A DNA stretch of 64,000 nucleotides from Myxococcales bacterium (GTDB taxonomy: Bacteria; Myxococcota_A; Polyangia; Polyangiales; Houyiibacteriaceae): positions 1 through 64,000 of the forward strand of contig JAOTYL010000005.1 in NCBI GenBank assembly GCA_029861865.1, in the 5' to 3' direction. Below, piece by piece: positions 6,214 to 14,567 of this stretch; position 1 is the first letter of the stretch, and each line of letters begins with the position of its first letter. The notes beneath the pieces are model-generated. The model saw only the letters and a list, made by a program, of their open reading frames with translations. It searched no databases and had not been told where the DNA came from. The translations under genes were made by a program, and so were the position numbers.

Positions 6214-9200
6214 ATGAGAAGACTCTGGAAGCCCTTACTTGGATTGGTCGTCGTCCTTGCGGCGTTCACCATTTCCTTCGGTTGGCCGCGCGAGAACGGC
6301 CTTCAAATCGATATCGACACTTCCCCTCGGGCCCGTGCCGCCCGTGAGCAGACTCCCTGGGATCTCACCAAGCTCACGGTGATGAACCGAGCGATCCTCG
6401 AGGTGAATGAGCATTACGTCGACCCGACCCGAGTCGACCATCAGCGGATGATGCTGGCGGGGCTCAACGCGATTCAGCGGAGCATCGCCCCGGTTCTCGT
6501 CCACTACCAAGACGGGGCCGACACCTTCACCATTCAGGTCAATGGCGACAAGAGCGAGTTCGTGGTCTCGGACGTGACCAGCCCGTGGGAGCTGGCGGGG
6601 CGGTTTCGGGAAGTCTTCGCCTTCTTGCAAGAGCACCTCCAATACGAAGAAGATCTCGAGCTTCGGGATGTCGAGTACACGGCGGTCAACGGTATGCTCC
6701 GAACGCTCGACCCCCACACGATATTGCTCACCCCGAAGGTCTTCGCAGAGATGCAGACCAGCACCCGCGGTGAGTTTGGGGGCCTCGGGATCGTCATTTC
6801 GATTCGCGATGGGCACCTGACCGTCATCCGCCCGATGCCCGGCACGCCGGCCTTCAAGGCGGGGCTTGAGCGTAACGACCGCATCGTGAAGATCAACGCC
6901 GAGTCGACCCTCAACATGCCTCTTCAAGAAGCGGTCGATCGCTTGCGTGGAACCCCAGGCTCGAAGGTGACCGTCTACATCACCCGAAAGAGCAAGGCCG
7001 GCGTCTGGAGCAAGTCGCGGCCGGTCGAGCTCACCCGAGCTGTGATCCACATCGAGTCGGTCGAGCACCGGATGCTCCGGGACGGCGTGGGCTACATCAA
7101 GATCAACAACTTCCAAGGCAACACTGAAAAAGACCTGCGCCGCGCGCTTGCAACCCTTCACAAGAAGAAGATGAAGGGCCTCGTGTTGGACCTTCGCGGT
7201 AATCCGGGCGGGCTTCTCGACCAAGCGGTACAAGTGGCGGACACCTTTCTCGACGGTGGTCCCATCGTCACCACCTCGTCGCAGGATCCTCAGCAACGTG
7301 AGGAAAAATTCGCGCGCAGCGGTGGCACCGAGCCCGACTACCCGATGGTCGTGTTGATCAACGGGGGCAGCGCGTCGGCCAGTGAAATCGTGGCCGGGGC
7401 ACTCAAGAATCACGACCGTGCGCTCATCATCGGAGAGCAGAGCTTCGGCAAAGGCTCGGTTCAGGTGCTCTACAACTTCCAGGACGGCTCGGCGCTCAAA
7501 CTCACGGTCGCCCAGTACCTGACTCCCGGGGACCTCTCCATACAAGGGGTTGGCATCGTGCCCGATATCGGGATCAGCCCGATGACGGTCGACAAGGAGG
7601 ACATGGACCTGAAGGTCGACCAACTGTTCATGCGCGAGAGCGAGCTTCCCTCGCACCTCACCCACGAGAGCGCGAGCGATGCGCAGCGGCCTTCGGTCTT
7701 GTTGGGCTACTATCTCAACAGCGAGCTTCGTCAGCGGTTGCTCGAGGCGGAGCCCAACGAAGAGGAGAACGAAGACCAGGAAAACTTCTTGATTCGCTTC
7801 TCGCGAAACCTCGTGGTCAATGCCAAGTCGCCGAAGCGCCCTCAGATGCTTCGCTCGGCGCGGCCAATCATCGAGCGCATTCAAAAGCAAGAGGACGAGA
7901 AAGTCGCGCGTGACCTCAAGAAGCTCGGGATCGACTGGAGCACCGGGCCGGACAAAGGACCGAGCGAAGTCCGGGTGGTCGCCAGGACGAGCACCGGCGG
8001 CAAGCCAGCCAAGGCAGGTGATCCCTTCGAGCTCGAGGTCGAAGTGACCAACGAGGGCAAACAGCCTCTCTATCAACTCGGCGCGGTCACGCGCAGCGAC
8101 AACCGTCTGTTTGAGGGTCGCGAGCTGGTGTTTGGCAAGCTCGCGCCCGGCGAAACTCGCTCCTGGAAGACGACTCTGGGTGTCTGTCGCATGGAAGATG
8201 AAAAGCGGGCTTGCCGGATCCCGCGCGACATTTCCGACCGCGCCGACGGCATCATCGTGGAGTTCGAGGAGGCTCACGGCCATGCCCCCGCGCCCGTCGA
8301 GGTTCGGACGCTCATTCGCGCCCTCCCCGAGCCGCGTTTCGCGTACGGGCTTCAAGTGGCCGACAACGTCAGCGGCAACAACGACGGGCGCATCCAGCGG
8401 GGCGAGCAAGTCACCTTGTACTTCACCGTCAGAAATGTCGGCCCCGGTCGCACCTATGAAGTCCAAGCCAATCTTTCGAACCGCAGCGGGCCCGGGGTTC
8501 TCCTGCACAACGGTCGATTTCAGACCAGTGACCTGGAGCCAGGCGCGGAGTGGGTGGTGCCCTTCACCTTCCAGGTGCTTCCCGATTTCGACGAGAACGA
8601 GGCCAAGCTCGAGGTCGGCGTCGTCGACACCGACCTGCGCGTGTACTCGACCGAGAAGATCGCAGTTCCGGTCTACGACGAGCCCCACCCCGTCGAGAAG
8701 CTCACCCAGAAGCGTCTGGTCGCGCTCGGAGCTGGGACCGAGATCCGAGAAGCCCCGGGTAGCGACGCCCGCATCATCGCTCGCGTCGAGAAGTCGGTTC
8801 GGCTGTTGCAAGTGGCCAGGGGGCCCGATGGGTACGAACGCATCGACCTCGGCGGTGGACGCCCGGGTTGGGTCCGCCAGAGCGATCTCTCCGCTGCCAA
8901 CGGTCCCATCTCCAAAGCCCCGGCGCTCGCATGGGCGACCCAGAGCGCCCCACCCGAGCTGGAGCTCGTCGGCTTGGACGACTTCGTGACGCGCGACGAG
9001 ACACTCCGGGTTCGGGGCAAGGCGACGGATCAAGACCGGGTCCGAGACCTCTATATCTTCGCGAGCGGGCGCAAGGTCTACTACGAGTCAAACCAGCATA
9101 GCCGGACGCCGCAAGAGCTGGAGTTCGACGCCGAGATTCCAATGCAGCCCGGGCTCAACACGATCATCGTCGTGGCCCGGGAGGATAGCGACTCCGAAGT

Positions 9201-9294
9201 CCGCCATTACTTCACGGTTCGGCGTGACGCCCAAGACGGCGCACTGATGGAGACCCCGAAGCGGGACGACCTGCTGTTCGGCAACGGCCACTGA
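6214..9294 (+). CDS. S41 C-terminal processing protease with PDZ and extra Ig/SH3-like domains
   Basis: This 1026-residue envelope protease has an N-terminal membrane anchor (about 6-23). A PDZ domain follows (about 188-255, with GIVISIRDGHL), then the S41 fold with Ser388 in NGGSASASE and Lys413 in FGKGS. The 25-residue Ser-Lys spacing matches Tsp/Prc and D1P, so the catalytic dyad looks intact. Typical CtpA-type enzymes are 400-700 residues. Here about 450 further residues hold two CARDB-like beta domains (about 583-660 and 710-790), a bacterial SH3-like segment (about 838-893) and a final Ig-like domain. These probably bind protein or cell wall. Substrate unknown. The stop codon lies inside a degenerate CACTGAC repeat. 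Confidence 0.88.
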   Translation: MRRLWKPLLGLVVVLAAFTISFGWPRENGLQIDIDTSPRARAAREQTPWDLTKLTVMNRAILEVNEHYVDPTRVDHQRMMLAGLNAIQRSIAPVLVHYQDGADTFTIQVNGDKSEFVVSDVTSPWELAGRFREVFAFLQEHLQYEEDLELRDVEYTAVNGMLRTLDPHTILLTPKVFAEMQTSTRGEFGGLGIVISIRDGHLTVIRPMPGTPAFKAGLERNDRIVKINAESTLNMPLQEAVDRLRGTPGSKVTVYITRKSKAGVWSKSRPVELTRAVIHIESVEHRMLRDGVGYIKINNFQGNTEKDLRRALATLHKKKMKGLVLDLRGNPGGLLDQAVQVADTFLDGGPIVTTSSQDPQQREEKFARSGGTEPDYPMVVLINGGSASASEIVAGALKNHDRALIIGEQSFGKGSVQVLYNFQDGSALKLTVAQYLTPGDLSIQGVGIVPDIGISPMTVDKEDMDLKVDQLFMRESELPSHLTHESASDAQRPSVLLGYYLNSELRQRLLEAEPNEEENEDQENFLIRFSRNLVVNAKSPKRPQMLRSARPIIERIQKQEDEKVARDLKKLGIDWSTGPDKGPSEVRVVARTSTGGKPAKAGDPFELEVEVTNEGKQPLYQLGAVTRSDNRLFEGRELVFGKLAPGETRSWKTTLGVCRMEDEKRACRIPRDISDRADGIIVEFEEAHGHAPAPVEVRTLIRALPEPRFAYGLQVADNVSGNNDGRIQRGEQVTLYFTVRNVGPGRTYEVQANLSNRSGPGVLLHNGRFQTSDLEPGAEWVVPFTFQVLPDFDENEAKLEVGVVDTDLRVYSTEKIAVPVYDEPHPVEKLTQKRLVALGAGTEIREAPGSDARIIARVEKSVRLLQVARGPDGYERIDLGGGRPGWVRQSDLSAANGPISKAPALAWATQSAPPELELVGLDDFVTRDETLRVRGKATDQDRVRDLYIFASGRKVYYESNQHSRTPQELEFDAEIPMQPGLNTIIVVAREDSDSEVRHYFTVRRDAQDGALMETPKRDDLLFGNGH

Positions 9295-9308
9295 CATCGT
9301 CACTGACA
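9290..9308. repeat. Degenerate CACTGAC repeat at the protease stop codon
   Basis: CACTGACATCGTCACTGACA contains two imperfect units of the hexanucleotide family, the first supplying the TGA stop of the S41 gene. It is short enough that chance is possible if taken alone. Confidence 0.4.
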
Positions 9309-9316
9309 CACGGCGC

Positions 9317-9895
9317 TCACGAGACCGAGAAGAACCCGGCGAAGCGCTCCACGCCCTCGGGCAAGGCTCCAGCTGCACGGATGTGGCGCCACAAAAGGGG
9401 AGCGACCACTTCGACCACCATCGGCACCGGCGACTCTGAACCGGTGACAAGAGAGCTCATCTCGATTCCAGATTCGATCTCGATGGCATCGATTTGATTG
9501 TGATTCCAAGTGATCCGAAACAGCTCTCCAGCAAAACCCAGCTGGGGTCGTACGAAGCATGCTTCCCCACCGCCACAGGATCGCCTCTCAATGGTGGCGT
9601 AGCTCTCGGTCCGGCCGTGCCGCCGCAGGAGGCCTGCGAGGTCTGCCGCCAGCCCTGCATCCGGTTCGACCGCGAGCAAGGCGCCAAGGGCCTTGCCCGG
9701 ATTCGGAACGTCTTGGATCACGGCCCGAATCAAGTCGCGGCGCCCCTCGGTTTCGAGCTCGCCGTAGGCAAACGCAAAGCCGTCTAAGGCATTCGAATCA
9801 TCCAGGATTCGCTCGACGAGCTCCGCGAACGGGCCCCGACGGGGGCGGTCTGCGCTGGCGATACCGGGCCTTGGGGCGTTCACAGGTTCCCTCAT
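9317..9895 (-). CDS. Hypothetical protein
   Basis: 192 residues, no signal peptide or membrane segment. The N-terminal half is helical (ELVERILDDSNALDGFAFAYGELETEG, spread over about residues 25-52) and the C-terminal half is mixed (LFRITWNHNQIDAIEIESG, then VEVVAPLLWRHIRAAGALPEGVERF). No family is recognised. Codon use with strong GC third positions supports a real gene. It is divergent from the sigma-factor gene and shares with it the inverted repeat at 9929-9971, so the two may be co-regulated. It converges with the S41 protease gene. Confidence 0.6.
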   Translation of the reverse strand: MREPVNAPRPGIASADRPRRGPFAELVERILDDSNALDGFAFAYGELETEGRRDLIRAVIQDVPNPGKALGALLAVEPDAGLAADLAGLLRRHGRTESYATIERRSCGGGEACFVRPQLGFAGELFRITWNHNQIDAIEIESGIEMSSLVTGSESPVPMVVEVVAPLLWRHIRAAGALPEGVERFAGFFSVS

Positions 9896-9928
9896 AACTC
9901 ACCACCCGCGTTCCGCCCAGCACACAAT

Positions 9929-9971
9929 GAGGTAGGTAAATAGATTACACTTGACTTCATTTACCTACCTC
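9929..9971. promoter_or_regulatory. Perfect 12-bp inverted repeat between divergent genes (operator candidate)
   Basis: GAGGTAGGTAAA and its exact complement TTTACCTACCTC are separated by 19 bases. The spacer contains TTGACT (9951-9956), a -35-like hexamer for the sigma gene. Arms with this spacing fit a dimeric repressor or two dimers covering the promoter. No cognate regulator can be named. Confidence 0.6.
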
Positions 9972-10000
9972 GCTACAGAAAACCCGTTTGGGGAGCAGGC

Positions 10001-10606
10001 ATGCGGGCAGCAGACGCGTTCATCGCTCAGCACGAAAAAATGGTCCATGGTCTGGCCGCGCGGCTACGGCGGGAGTTGTCGCTCCATGGGGATCTCGACG
10101 ACCTGGTGGCCTTCGGGTTTGGCGGGTTGCTGGAAGCCCAGCATCGGTTCGACCCGGCGCGCGGCGTTCGGTTTCAGACGTTTGCCTATCATCGGATTCG
10201 GGGCGCCATGCTCGATGGTGTGCGCAAGATGGCCCACTTGCCACGTCGAGCCCACGAGCGTCTCCGAGAGTCGGCCGAAACCCCTCCCACCGCCCTTCCA
10301 AGAGCGGCTGCAACCCCGCTCGACAAGGTGTTTGCCAGAGTTAGTGCGGGGCTCACGACGGCCGGCCCGCTCCACGGTTCCCTCGGCGAGGAATCCCCCG
10401 AGAGCACGCTGCTCAAGAACGAAAGCGTCGCGCGCTTGCTGGTAGCCCTCGCTCGACTTTCCGATCGGCAGAGGACCCTGGTGCGCGGCCACTACTTCGA
10501 AGGTCGCTCTCTCGATGCGCTGGCGCACGAGCTCGGCATCTCGAAGTCGTGGGCGAGCCGTCTTCACACGAGCGCTCTCGCGGAGCTCCGATCCGCCCTC
10601 GAGTGA
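10001..10606 (+). CDS. RNA polymerase sigma factor, FliA/SigB-like group 3
   Basis: 201 residues. Region 2 spans about 8-78 and includes GDLDDLVAFGFGGLLEA and the -10 recognition helix FQTFAYHRIRGAMLDGVR. Region 4 (about 145-198) contains a helix-turn-helix ending ELGISKSWASRLHTSAL. The segment between (about 80-140) is divergent and short, so region 3 is reduced compared with FliA or SigB. The FliA-like LDGVRK sequence suggests motility, sporulation or stress control, but no flagellar gene or anti-sigma factor is adjacent. The ATG at 10001 has GGAG about 8 bases upstream. The perfect inverted repeat over its promoter implies tight regulation, perhaps autoregulation. Confidence 0.85.
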   Translation: MRAADAFIAQHEKMVHGLAARLRRELSLHGDLDDLVAFGFGGLLEAQHRFDPARGVRFQTFAYHRIRGAMLDGVRKMAHLPRRAHERLRESAETPPTALPRAAATPLDKVFARVSAGLTTAGPLHGSLGEESPESTLLKNESVARLLVALARLSDRQRTLVRGHYFEGRSLDALAHELGISKSWASRLHTSALAELRSALE

Positions 10607-10844
10607 GCAAAGTCGGCCGAGCGGCCGAAATGGATGCGTTTCTGGTCTCCTGCCTGCGAATGGAGGTTCGCGCCAAACCGCTCGGCGCGAAACATGTTGC
10701 GCACTGTGACCGACGGTTACGCTTCTGCGCACAGGTGTGGCAAATCAAGCCCGCCCCTGTAAATTCTGTGGCAAGAGTTGCGCCGAAAGCGCGGCGCTTT
10801 GCGACTTTCTTCGGATGGCACACATTCTGCATGATGCTCGCACG

Positions 10845-11036
10845 ATGGGGGCGACCAGAACTCAGAGGCCGAAGGCGCAAGCGGTCGATGCTCGCGGCAT
10901 TCGGATAATTGCCAAGTCGGTCTACCGCGAGCTCCGGAACAGCGGGCACAGCCGCTCGGACATCGTGGCGTTCACCAACGCGGTTCTGGAGCTGGTGACG
11001 ACCGAGCTTCGCGACGCGCAAGAAGCTGCGGAGTGA
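10845..11036 (+). CDS. Small conserved-looking helical protein
   Basis: 63 residues from the ATG at 10845; the frame is also open from a GTG at 10737, which would add a Cys-rich segment (CKFCGKSCAESAALC). The core (GIRIIAKSVYRELRNSGHSR, then DIVAFTNAVLELVTTELRDA) is two amphipathic helices. It ends 144 bases before gap in the same direction. Function unknown. The short form is my preference because the upstream part is lower in GC3. Confidence 0.5.
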   Translation: MGATRTQRPKAQAVDARGIRIIAKSVYRELRNSGHSRSDIVAFTNAVLELVTTELRDAQEAAE

Positions 11037-11107
11037 GAGCCCTCGCGGGCCCGTTCTGCTTCGCTCAAAAAGCGCAACCTATTCGCGCGCTTGGCTCCTT
11101 GACGGCG

Positions 11108-11126
11108 ACGTAGCGCACAGCTACGT
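11108..11126. promoter_or_regulatory. Inverted repeat in the gap leader
   Basis: ACGTAGC and GCTACGT pair over 7 bases around a 5-base loop, about 55 bases before the gap start. No T-run follows. It may be an operator or an RNA hairpin in the leader of the glycolytic operon. Confidence 0.3.
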
Positions 11127-11180
11127 TCCGCGCTCGCCGGGCCCAACCACGGGCGCCGCCGGCCTGCCAAGGGAGTCGAG

Positions 11181-12194
11181 ATGGCCACGAAAATCGGAAT
11201 CAATGGCTTCGGACGAATCGGGCGCTGCGTTGCCCGCGTGATCGCCGAGGGTGCGCCGGGCGACGTGGAGCTCGTGGGGATCAACGACCTGACGAGCGCC
11301 GAGATGCTCGCCCATCTGCTCGAGTGGGACTCGGTCCACGGGCAGTTTTCGCACCCGGTGAAGGCCGAAGATGAAGCGATCTGGATAGGCGACCACCGAG
11401 TTCCGGTAAGCGCGGAGCGAGATCCATCCAAGTTGAAGTGGAAGGAGCTCGGCGCGGAGATCGTGCTCGAGTGCACCGGCCTGTTCCGCTCTCAAGAGAC
11501 TGCGTCCGCGCATCTCAAGGCCGGCGCCGAGCGTGTGATCATCAGCGCCCCGGCCAGGGGCGACGTAGACGGCACCTTTTGCGTCGGCATCAACAGCGAC
11601 CAGTTCGACCCTTCGAAGGATCGGATCATCAGCTGCGCGTCGTGCACGACGAACTGTCTCGCGCCTCTCGCGAAGGTGCTCAACGATACGTTTGGCATCG
11701 TCAAGGGCCACATGGTGACCGTGCACTCGTACACCAACGACCAGCGCATTCTCGACCTTCCCCACTCGGACATGCGGCGGGCCCGTGCGGCCGCGCTGTC
11801 GATCATTCCGACGTCGACCGGCGCTGCGAAGGCGATCGGCCTCGTGTTGCCCGAGCTCAAGGGCAAGCTCGATGGCACCGCGATTCGGGTGCCGACCCCC
11901 AACGTGTCACTCACTTGTCTGACCGCCCAAGTCGGTCGCAGCACCAGCCGCGAGGAGGTCAACAAGGCTCTCAAAGAAGCCGCCGACGGCCCGCTTCGCG
12001 GAATCCTCGCGTTCGAGGAGCGTCCGCTGGTCTCGATCGATTTTACCGGCAATCCCCATTCGTCCATCGTCGATGCGGCCCAGACCCAGGTCGTCGGTGG
12101 CGACCTCGTCGAAGTGCAGAGCTGGTACGACAACGAGTGGGGTTTCTCCCAACGCATGGTCGACTTGGTGCGGATCGCATCGAGCGCGGGGTAA
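11181..12194 (+). CDS. gap: Glyceraldehyde-3-phosphate dehydrogenase, type I
   Basis: The 337-residue enzyme oxidises glyceraldehyde-3-phosphate to 1,3-bisphosphoglycerate in the cytoplasm. The NAD-binding start [12 protein letters not shown] is clear. The catalytic motif [12 protein letters not shown] places the nucleophile at Cys155. [12 protein letters not shown] and the closing [11 protein letters not shown] are standard for type I GAPDH. Length is usual. A Shine-Dalgarno (AAGGGAG) precedes the ATG. It heads the operon gap-pgk-tpiA-secG, with pgk starting 4 bases after its stop. Confidence 0.97.
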   Translation: MATKIGINGFGRIGRCVARVIAEGAPGDVELVGINDLTSAEMLAHLLEWDSVHGQFSHPVKAEDEAIWIGDHRVPVSAERDPSKLKWKELGAEIVLECTGLFRSQETASAHLKAGAERVIISAPARGDVDGTFCVGINSDQFDPSKDRIISCASCTTNCLAPLAKVLNDTFGIVKGHMVTVHSYTNDQRILDLPHSDMRRARAAALSIIPTSTGAAKAIGLVLPELKGKLDGTAIRVPTPNVSLTCLTAQVGRSTSREEVNKALKEAADGPLRGILAFEERPLVSIDFTGNPHSSIVDAAQTQVVGGDLVEVQSWYDNEWGFSQRMVDLVRIASSAG

Positions 12195-12198
12195 GCCC

Positions 12199-13386
12199 GT
12201 GAGCGACGAGATTCGGTCGATCGAGGACTTGTCCCTCGAAAGCGTCGCCACCTTCATTCGCGTGGATTTCAACGTGCCTCTCGACGACGGCCGCGTCACC
12301 GACGACACCCGAATTCGCGCCGCGCTTCCGACGATCAAGTACGCCATCGATCAGGGGGCGCGTGTCGTGCTCGCGTCGCATCTCGGCCGCCCGAAAGGCA
12401 AGGTGGTCCCTTCGCTTTCCCTCGAGCCGGTCGCGCTGCGTGTGGCCGAGCTTCTCGACGCCGGTGAGGTTCGCCTCACCGACGATTGCATCGGTGACGG
12501 TGCTCGCAAAGTCGTCCAAGACCTCCGAGATGGCCAAGTCGCCTTGCTCGAGAACCTTCGCTTCCATGCTGGCGAAGAAGCCAACGACGCCGACTTCGCG
12601 CGGGAGCTGAAAGGACCGTGCGGGGCGTATGTCGATGATGCCTTTGGCGCGGCGCACCGCGCCCATGCATCGGTGAGCGCATTGCCTGGGCTCATCGAGG
12701 AGCGCGCGGCGGGTTTTTTGATGCGACGTGAGCTCGAGGTGCTCAGCCGTCTCCGTAACGACGCTCCGCACCCCTACCTCGCCGTCCTCGGCGGTGCCAA
12801 GGTCAGCGACAAGATCGGGGTGATCGAGGCGCTCCTCACCAAAGTGGACGCGCTTCTCGTCGGCGGGGCGATGGCCAATACGTTCCTGGCCGCGCGCGGT
12901 CTCGACATGGGGAAGAGCCTTTGCGAGACCGACAAGCTTGCCCTGGCGCGGAGCTTGATGAGCGCTGCCACCGAGAGCGGGGTCGAGCTCTTGCTCCCCA
13001 TCGACTTACGGACGGGGAGCTCGCCACAGGAAAGTACCCCTGAGGTGGTTGGTGTAGAGCGGGTGTCCTCCGATGCGATGGCTCTCGACATCGGACCTGC
13101 GACCGAGCGGCTCTATCGGGACAGGCTTCGGCGCGCCCAAGCGATCTTCTGGAACGGCCCGATGGGGCTCTTCGAGAATCCAGCGTTTGCCGAGGGGACT
13201 CTCGCGGTCGCCCGGGCGGTTGCGGATTGCCCTGGGTTCAGCGTGGTTGGCGGGGGAGATAGCGTGGCTGCCGTCATGCAGGCAGGCCTTGCCGACCAGT
13301 ACGAGCACGTCTCCACTGGCGGGGGGGCTTCGTTGGAGTATCTAGAGGGCCGCCCTCTGCCAGGCGTGGAGGCCCTCAAGCCATGA
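12199..13386 (+). CDS. pgk: Phosphoglycerate kinase
   Basis: 395 residues from a GTG at 12199, four bases after the gap stop. It transfers phosphate from 1,3-bisphosphoglycerate to ADP. Signature [19 protein letters not shown] lies near residues 20-38, and [23 protein letters not shown] and the C-terminal GGGDSVAAV nucleotide-binding loop are all present. Longer upstream frames overlap gap and are not needed. The ATGA overlap with tpiA points to translational coupling. Confidence 0.96.
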   Translation: MSDEIRSIEDLSLESVATFIRVDFNVPLDDGRVTDDTRIRAALPTIKYAIDQGARVVLASHLGRPKGKVVPSLSLEPVALRVAELLDAGEVRLTDDCIGDGARKVVQDLRDGQVALLENLRFHAGEEANDADFARELKGPCGAYVDDAFGAAHRAHASVSALPGLIEERAAGFLMRRELEVLSRLRNDAPHPYLAVLGGAKVSDKIGVIEALLTKVDALLVGGAMANTFLAARGLDMGKSLCETDKLALARSLMSAATESGVELLLPIDLRTGSSPQESTPEVVGVERVSSDAMALDIGPATERLYRDRLRRAQAIFWNGPMGLFENPAFAEGTLAVARAVADCPGFSVVGGGDSVAAVMQAGLADQYEHVSTGGGASLEYLEGRPLPGVEALKP

Positions 13387-14159
13387 GCACGCGGACACCG
13401 CTGATCGCAGGAAACTGGAAGCTGCACAATACCGTCGCCGAATCGCAGGCATTGGCCGGTGGCGTCCGAAAGCGCGTGCGCGACGGTCTGCCATGCCAAG
13501 TGGTGGTCGCGCCCGTGGCGACGTCGCTCGTGCCGGTTCGGGAGACGCTTGCCGGCTCTGCGGTCGGCCTCGCCGCGCAAAACGTGTACTGGGAGGATTC
13601 CGGGGCGTTTACCGGTGAGCTCAGCCCTGCCCTCCTGCTCGACGTGGGATGCACCCATTGCATCATCGGTCACTCGGAACGACGCCAGTACTTTGGCGAA
13701 ACCGATGCGGGCGTACGAAAGAAGGCCTCTGCGCTTCTGGTTCACAAGATCGTTCCCATCATGTGTGTCGGGGAAAGCCTCGAGCAGCGGGAGGCCGGCA
13801 AGACCCTCGATGTCGTGCTTGGCCAGGTGGAGGCGGCGACCGAGGGCTTAGACGCCGTCGCGTTGGCGCCGCTGGTCGTTGCGTACGAACCGATTTGGGC
13901 CATCGGGACGGGACGCACCGCGAAGGCGGAGGATGCTCAAGAAGTCCATCGTGCGATTCGCGATCACCTCGGTGCGCTCAAGGGTGAGTCGTGGGCCGAC
14001 ACCGTGCGGATCTTGTATGGTGGCAGTGTGAAGCCGTCCAATGCGGACGAGCTCCTCGCCGAGCCCGACGTGGACGGTGCGCTCGTCGGAGGCGCGTCGT
14101 TGTCCGCAGACAACTTCATTCCGATCATCGATGCCGGCGTTCGCCGGGCGGAGAGTTGA
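13383..14159 (+). CDS. tpiA: Triosephosphate isomerase
   Basis: The 258-residue TIM-barrel enzyme interconverts dihydroxyacetone phosphate and glyceraldehyde-3-phosphate. Visible catalytic elements are the Lys in GNWKLHN, the His in [13 protein letters not shown] and the Glu in [27 protein letters not shown] binds phosphate. It overlaps pgk by four bases and is followed by secG after three bases. Confidence 0.97.
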   Translation: MSTRTPLIAGNWKLHNTVAESQALAGGVRKRVRDGLPCQVVVAPVATSLVPVRETLAGSAVGLAAQNVYWEDSGAFTGELSPALLLDVGCTHCIIGHSERRQYFGETDAGVRKKASALLVHKIVPIMCVGESLEQREAGKTLDVVLGQVEAATEGLDAVALAPLVVAYEPIWAIGTGRTAKAEDAQEVHRAIRDHLGALKGESWADTVRILYGGSVKPSNADELLAEPDVDGALVGGASLSADNFIPIIDAGVRRAES

Positions 14160-14162
14160 GTC

Positions 14163-14564
14163 ATGTATACCTTCGTGTCGATCCTTTACGTGTTCGTGTG
14201 CTTGTTTTTGATCCTGGTGGTGCTGCTGCAGTCCGGTAAGGGCGGCGGCCTTGGGTCCGCGTTCGGCGGAGGCACGAGCCAACAGATCTTTGGCGGCGCG
14301 GGTGCGGGCAATCTCCTGACACGCCTGACCGCGGCATTCGCATTTACGTTCATGGCGCTCTCGGTGTGGCTTGCGTTCTTGTCATCGAGCGGCGACCAAG
14401 CCCTCGAGCGTGCCGTTCGAGAGCAAACCGCCGCCCAACAGGCGGCTGAGGAAGCGGAAGCGACGGACCCCGAAGCCGAGGTGGCCGAAACCGAGGCGGC
14501 TTCCGAAGAGGTCGAGGTCGAAGTCGAAAAGACCGAGGTCGAGGCGACGCCGGACTCGGAATAG
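14163..14564 (+). CDS. secG: Protein-export membrane protein SecG
   Basis: 133 residues. Two membrane spans (about 3-22 and 57-77) flank the SecG signature loop LLQSGKGGGLGSAFGGG with TSQQIFGG. SecG joins SecYE and assists SecA-driven export. The C-terminal 50 residues are an acidic Glu/Ala/Val tail beyond the usual SecG length. Placement after tpiA is the common bacterial arrangement. The gene converges on the pseudokinase gene with only three bases between the stops. Confidence 0.93.
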   Translation: MYTFVSILYVFVCLFLILVVLLQSGKGGGLGSAFGGGTSQQIFGGAGAGNLLTRLTAAFAFTFMALSVWLAFLSSSGDQALERAVREQTAAQQAAEEAEATDPEAEVAETEAASEEVEVEVEKTEVEATPDSE

Positions 14565-14567
14565 ACC

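Noticed and set aside
6235-9033. 932-codon minus-strand frame opposite the S41 protease
   Set aside because: Antisense shadow of a gene with clear protease motifs; no recognisable domain.
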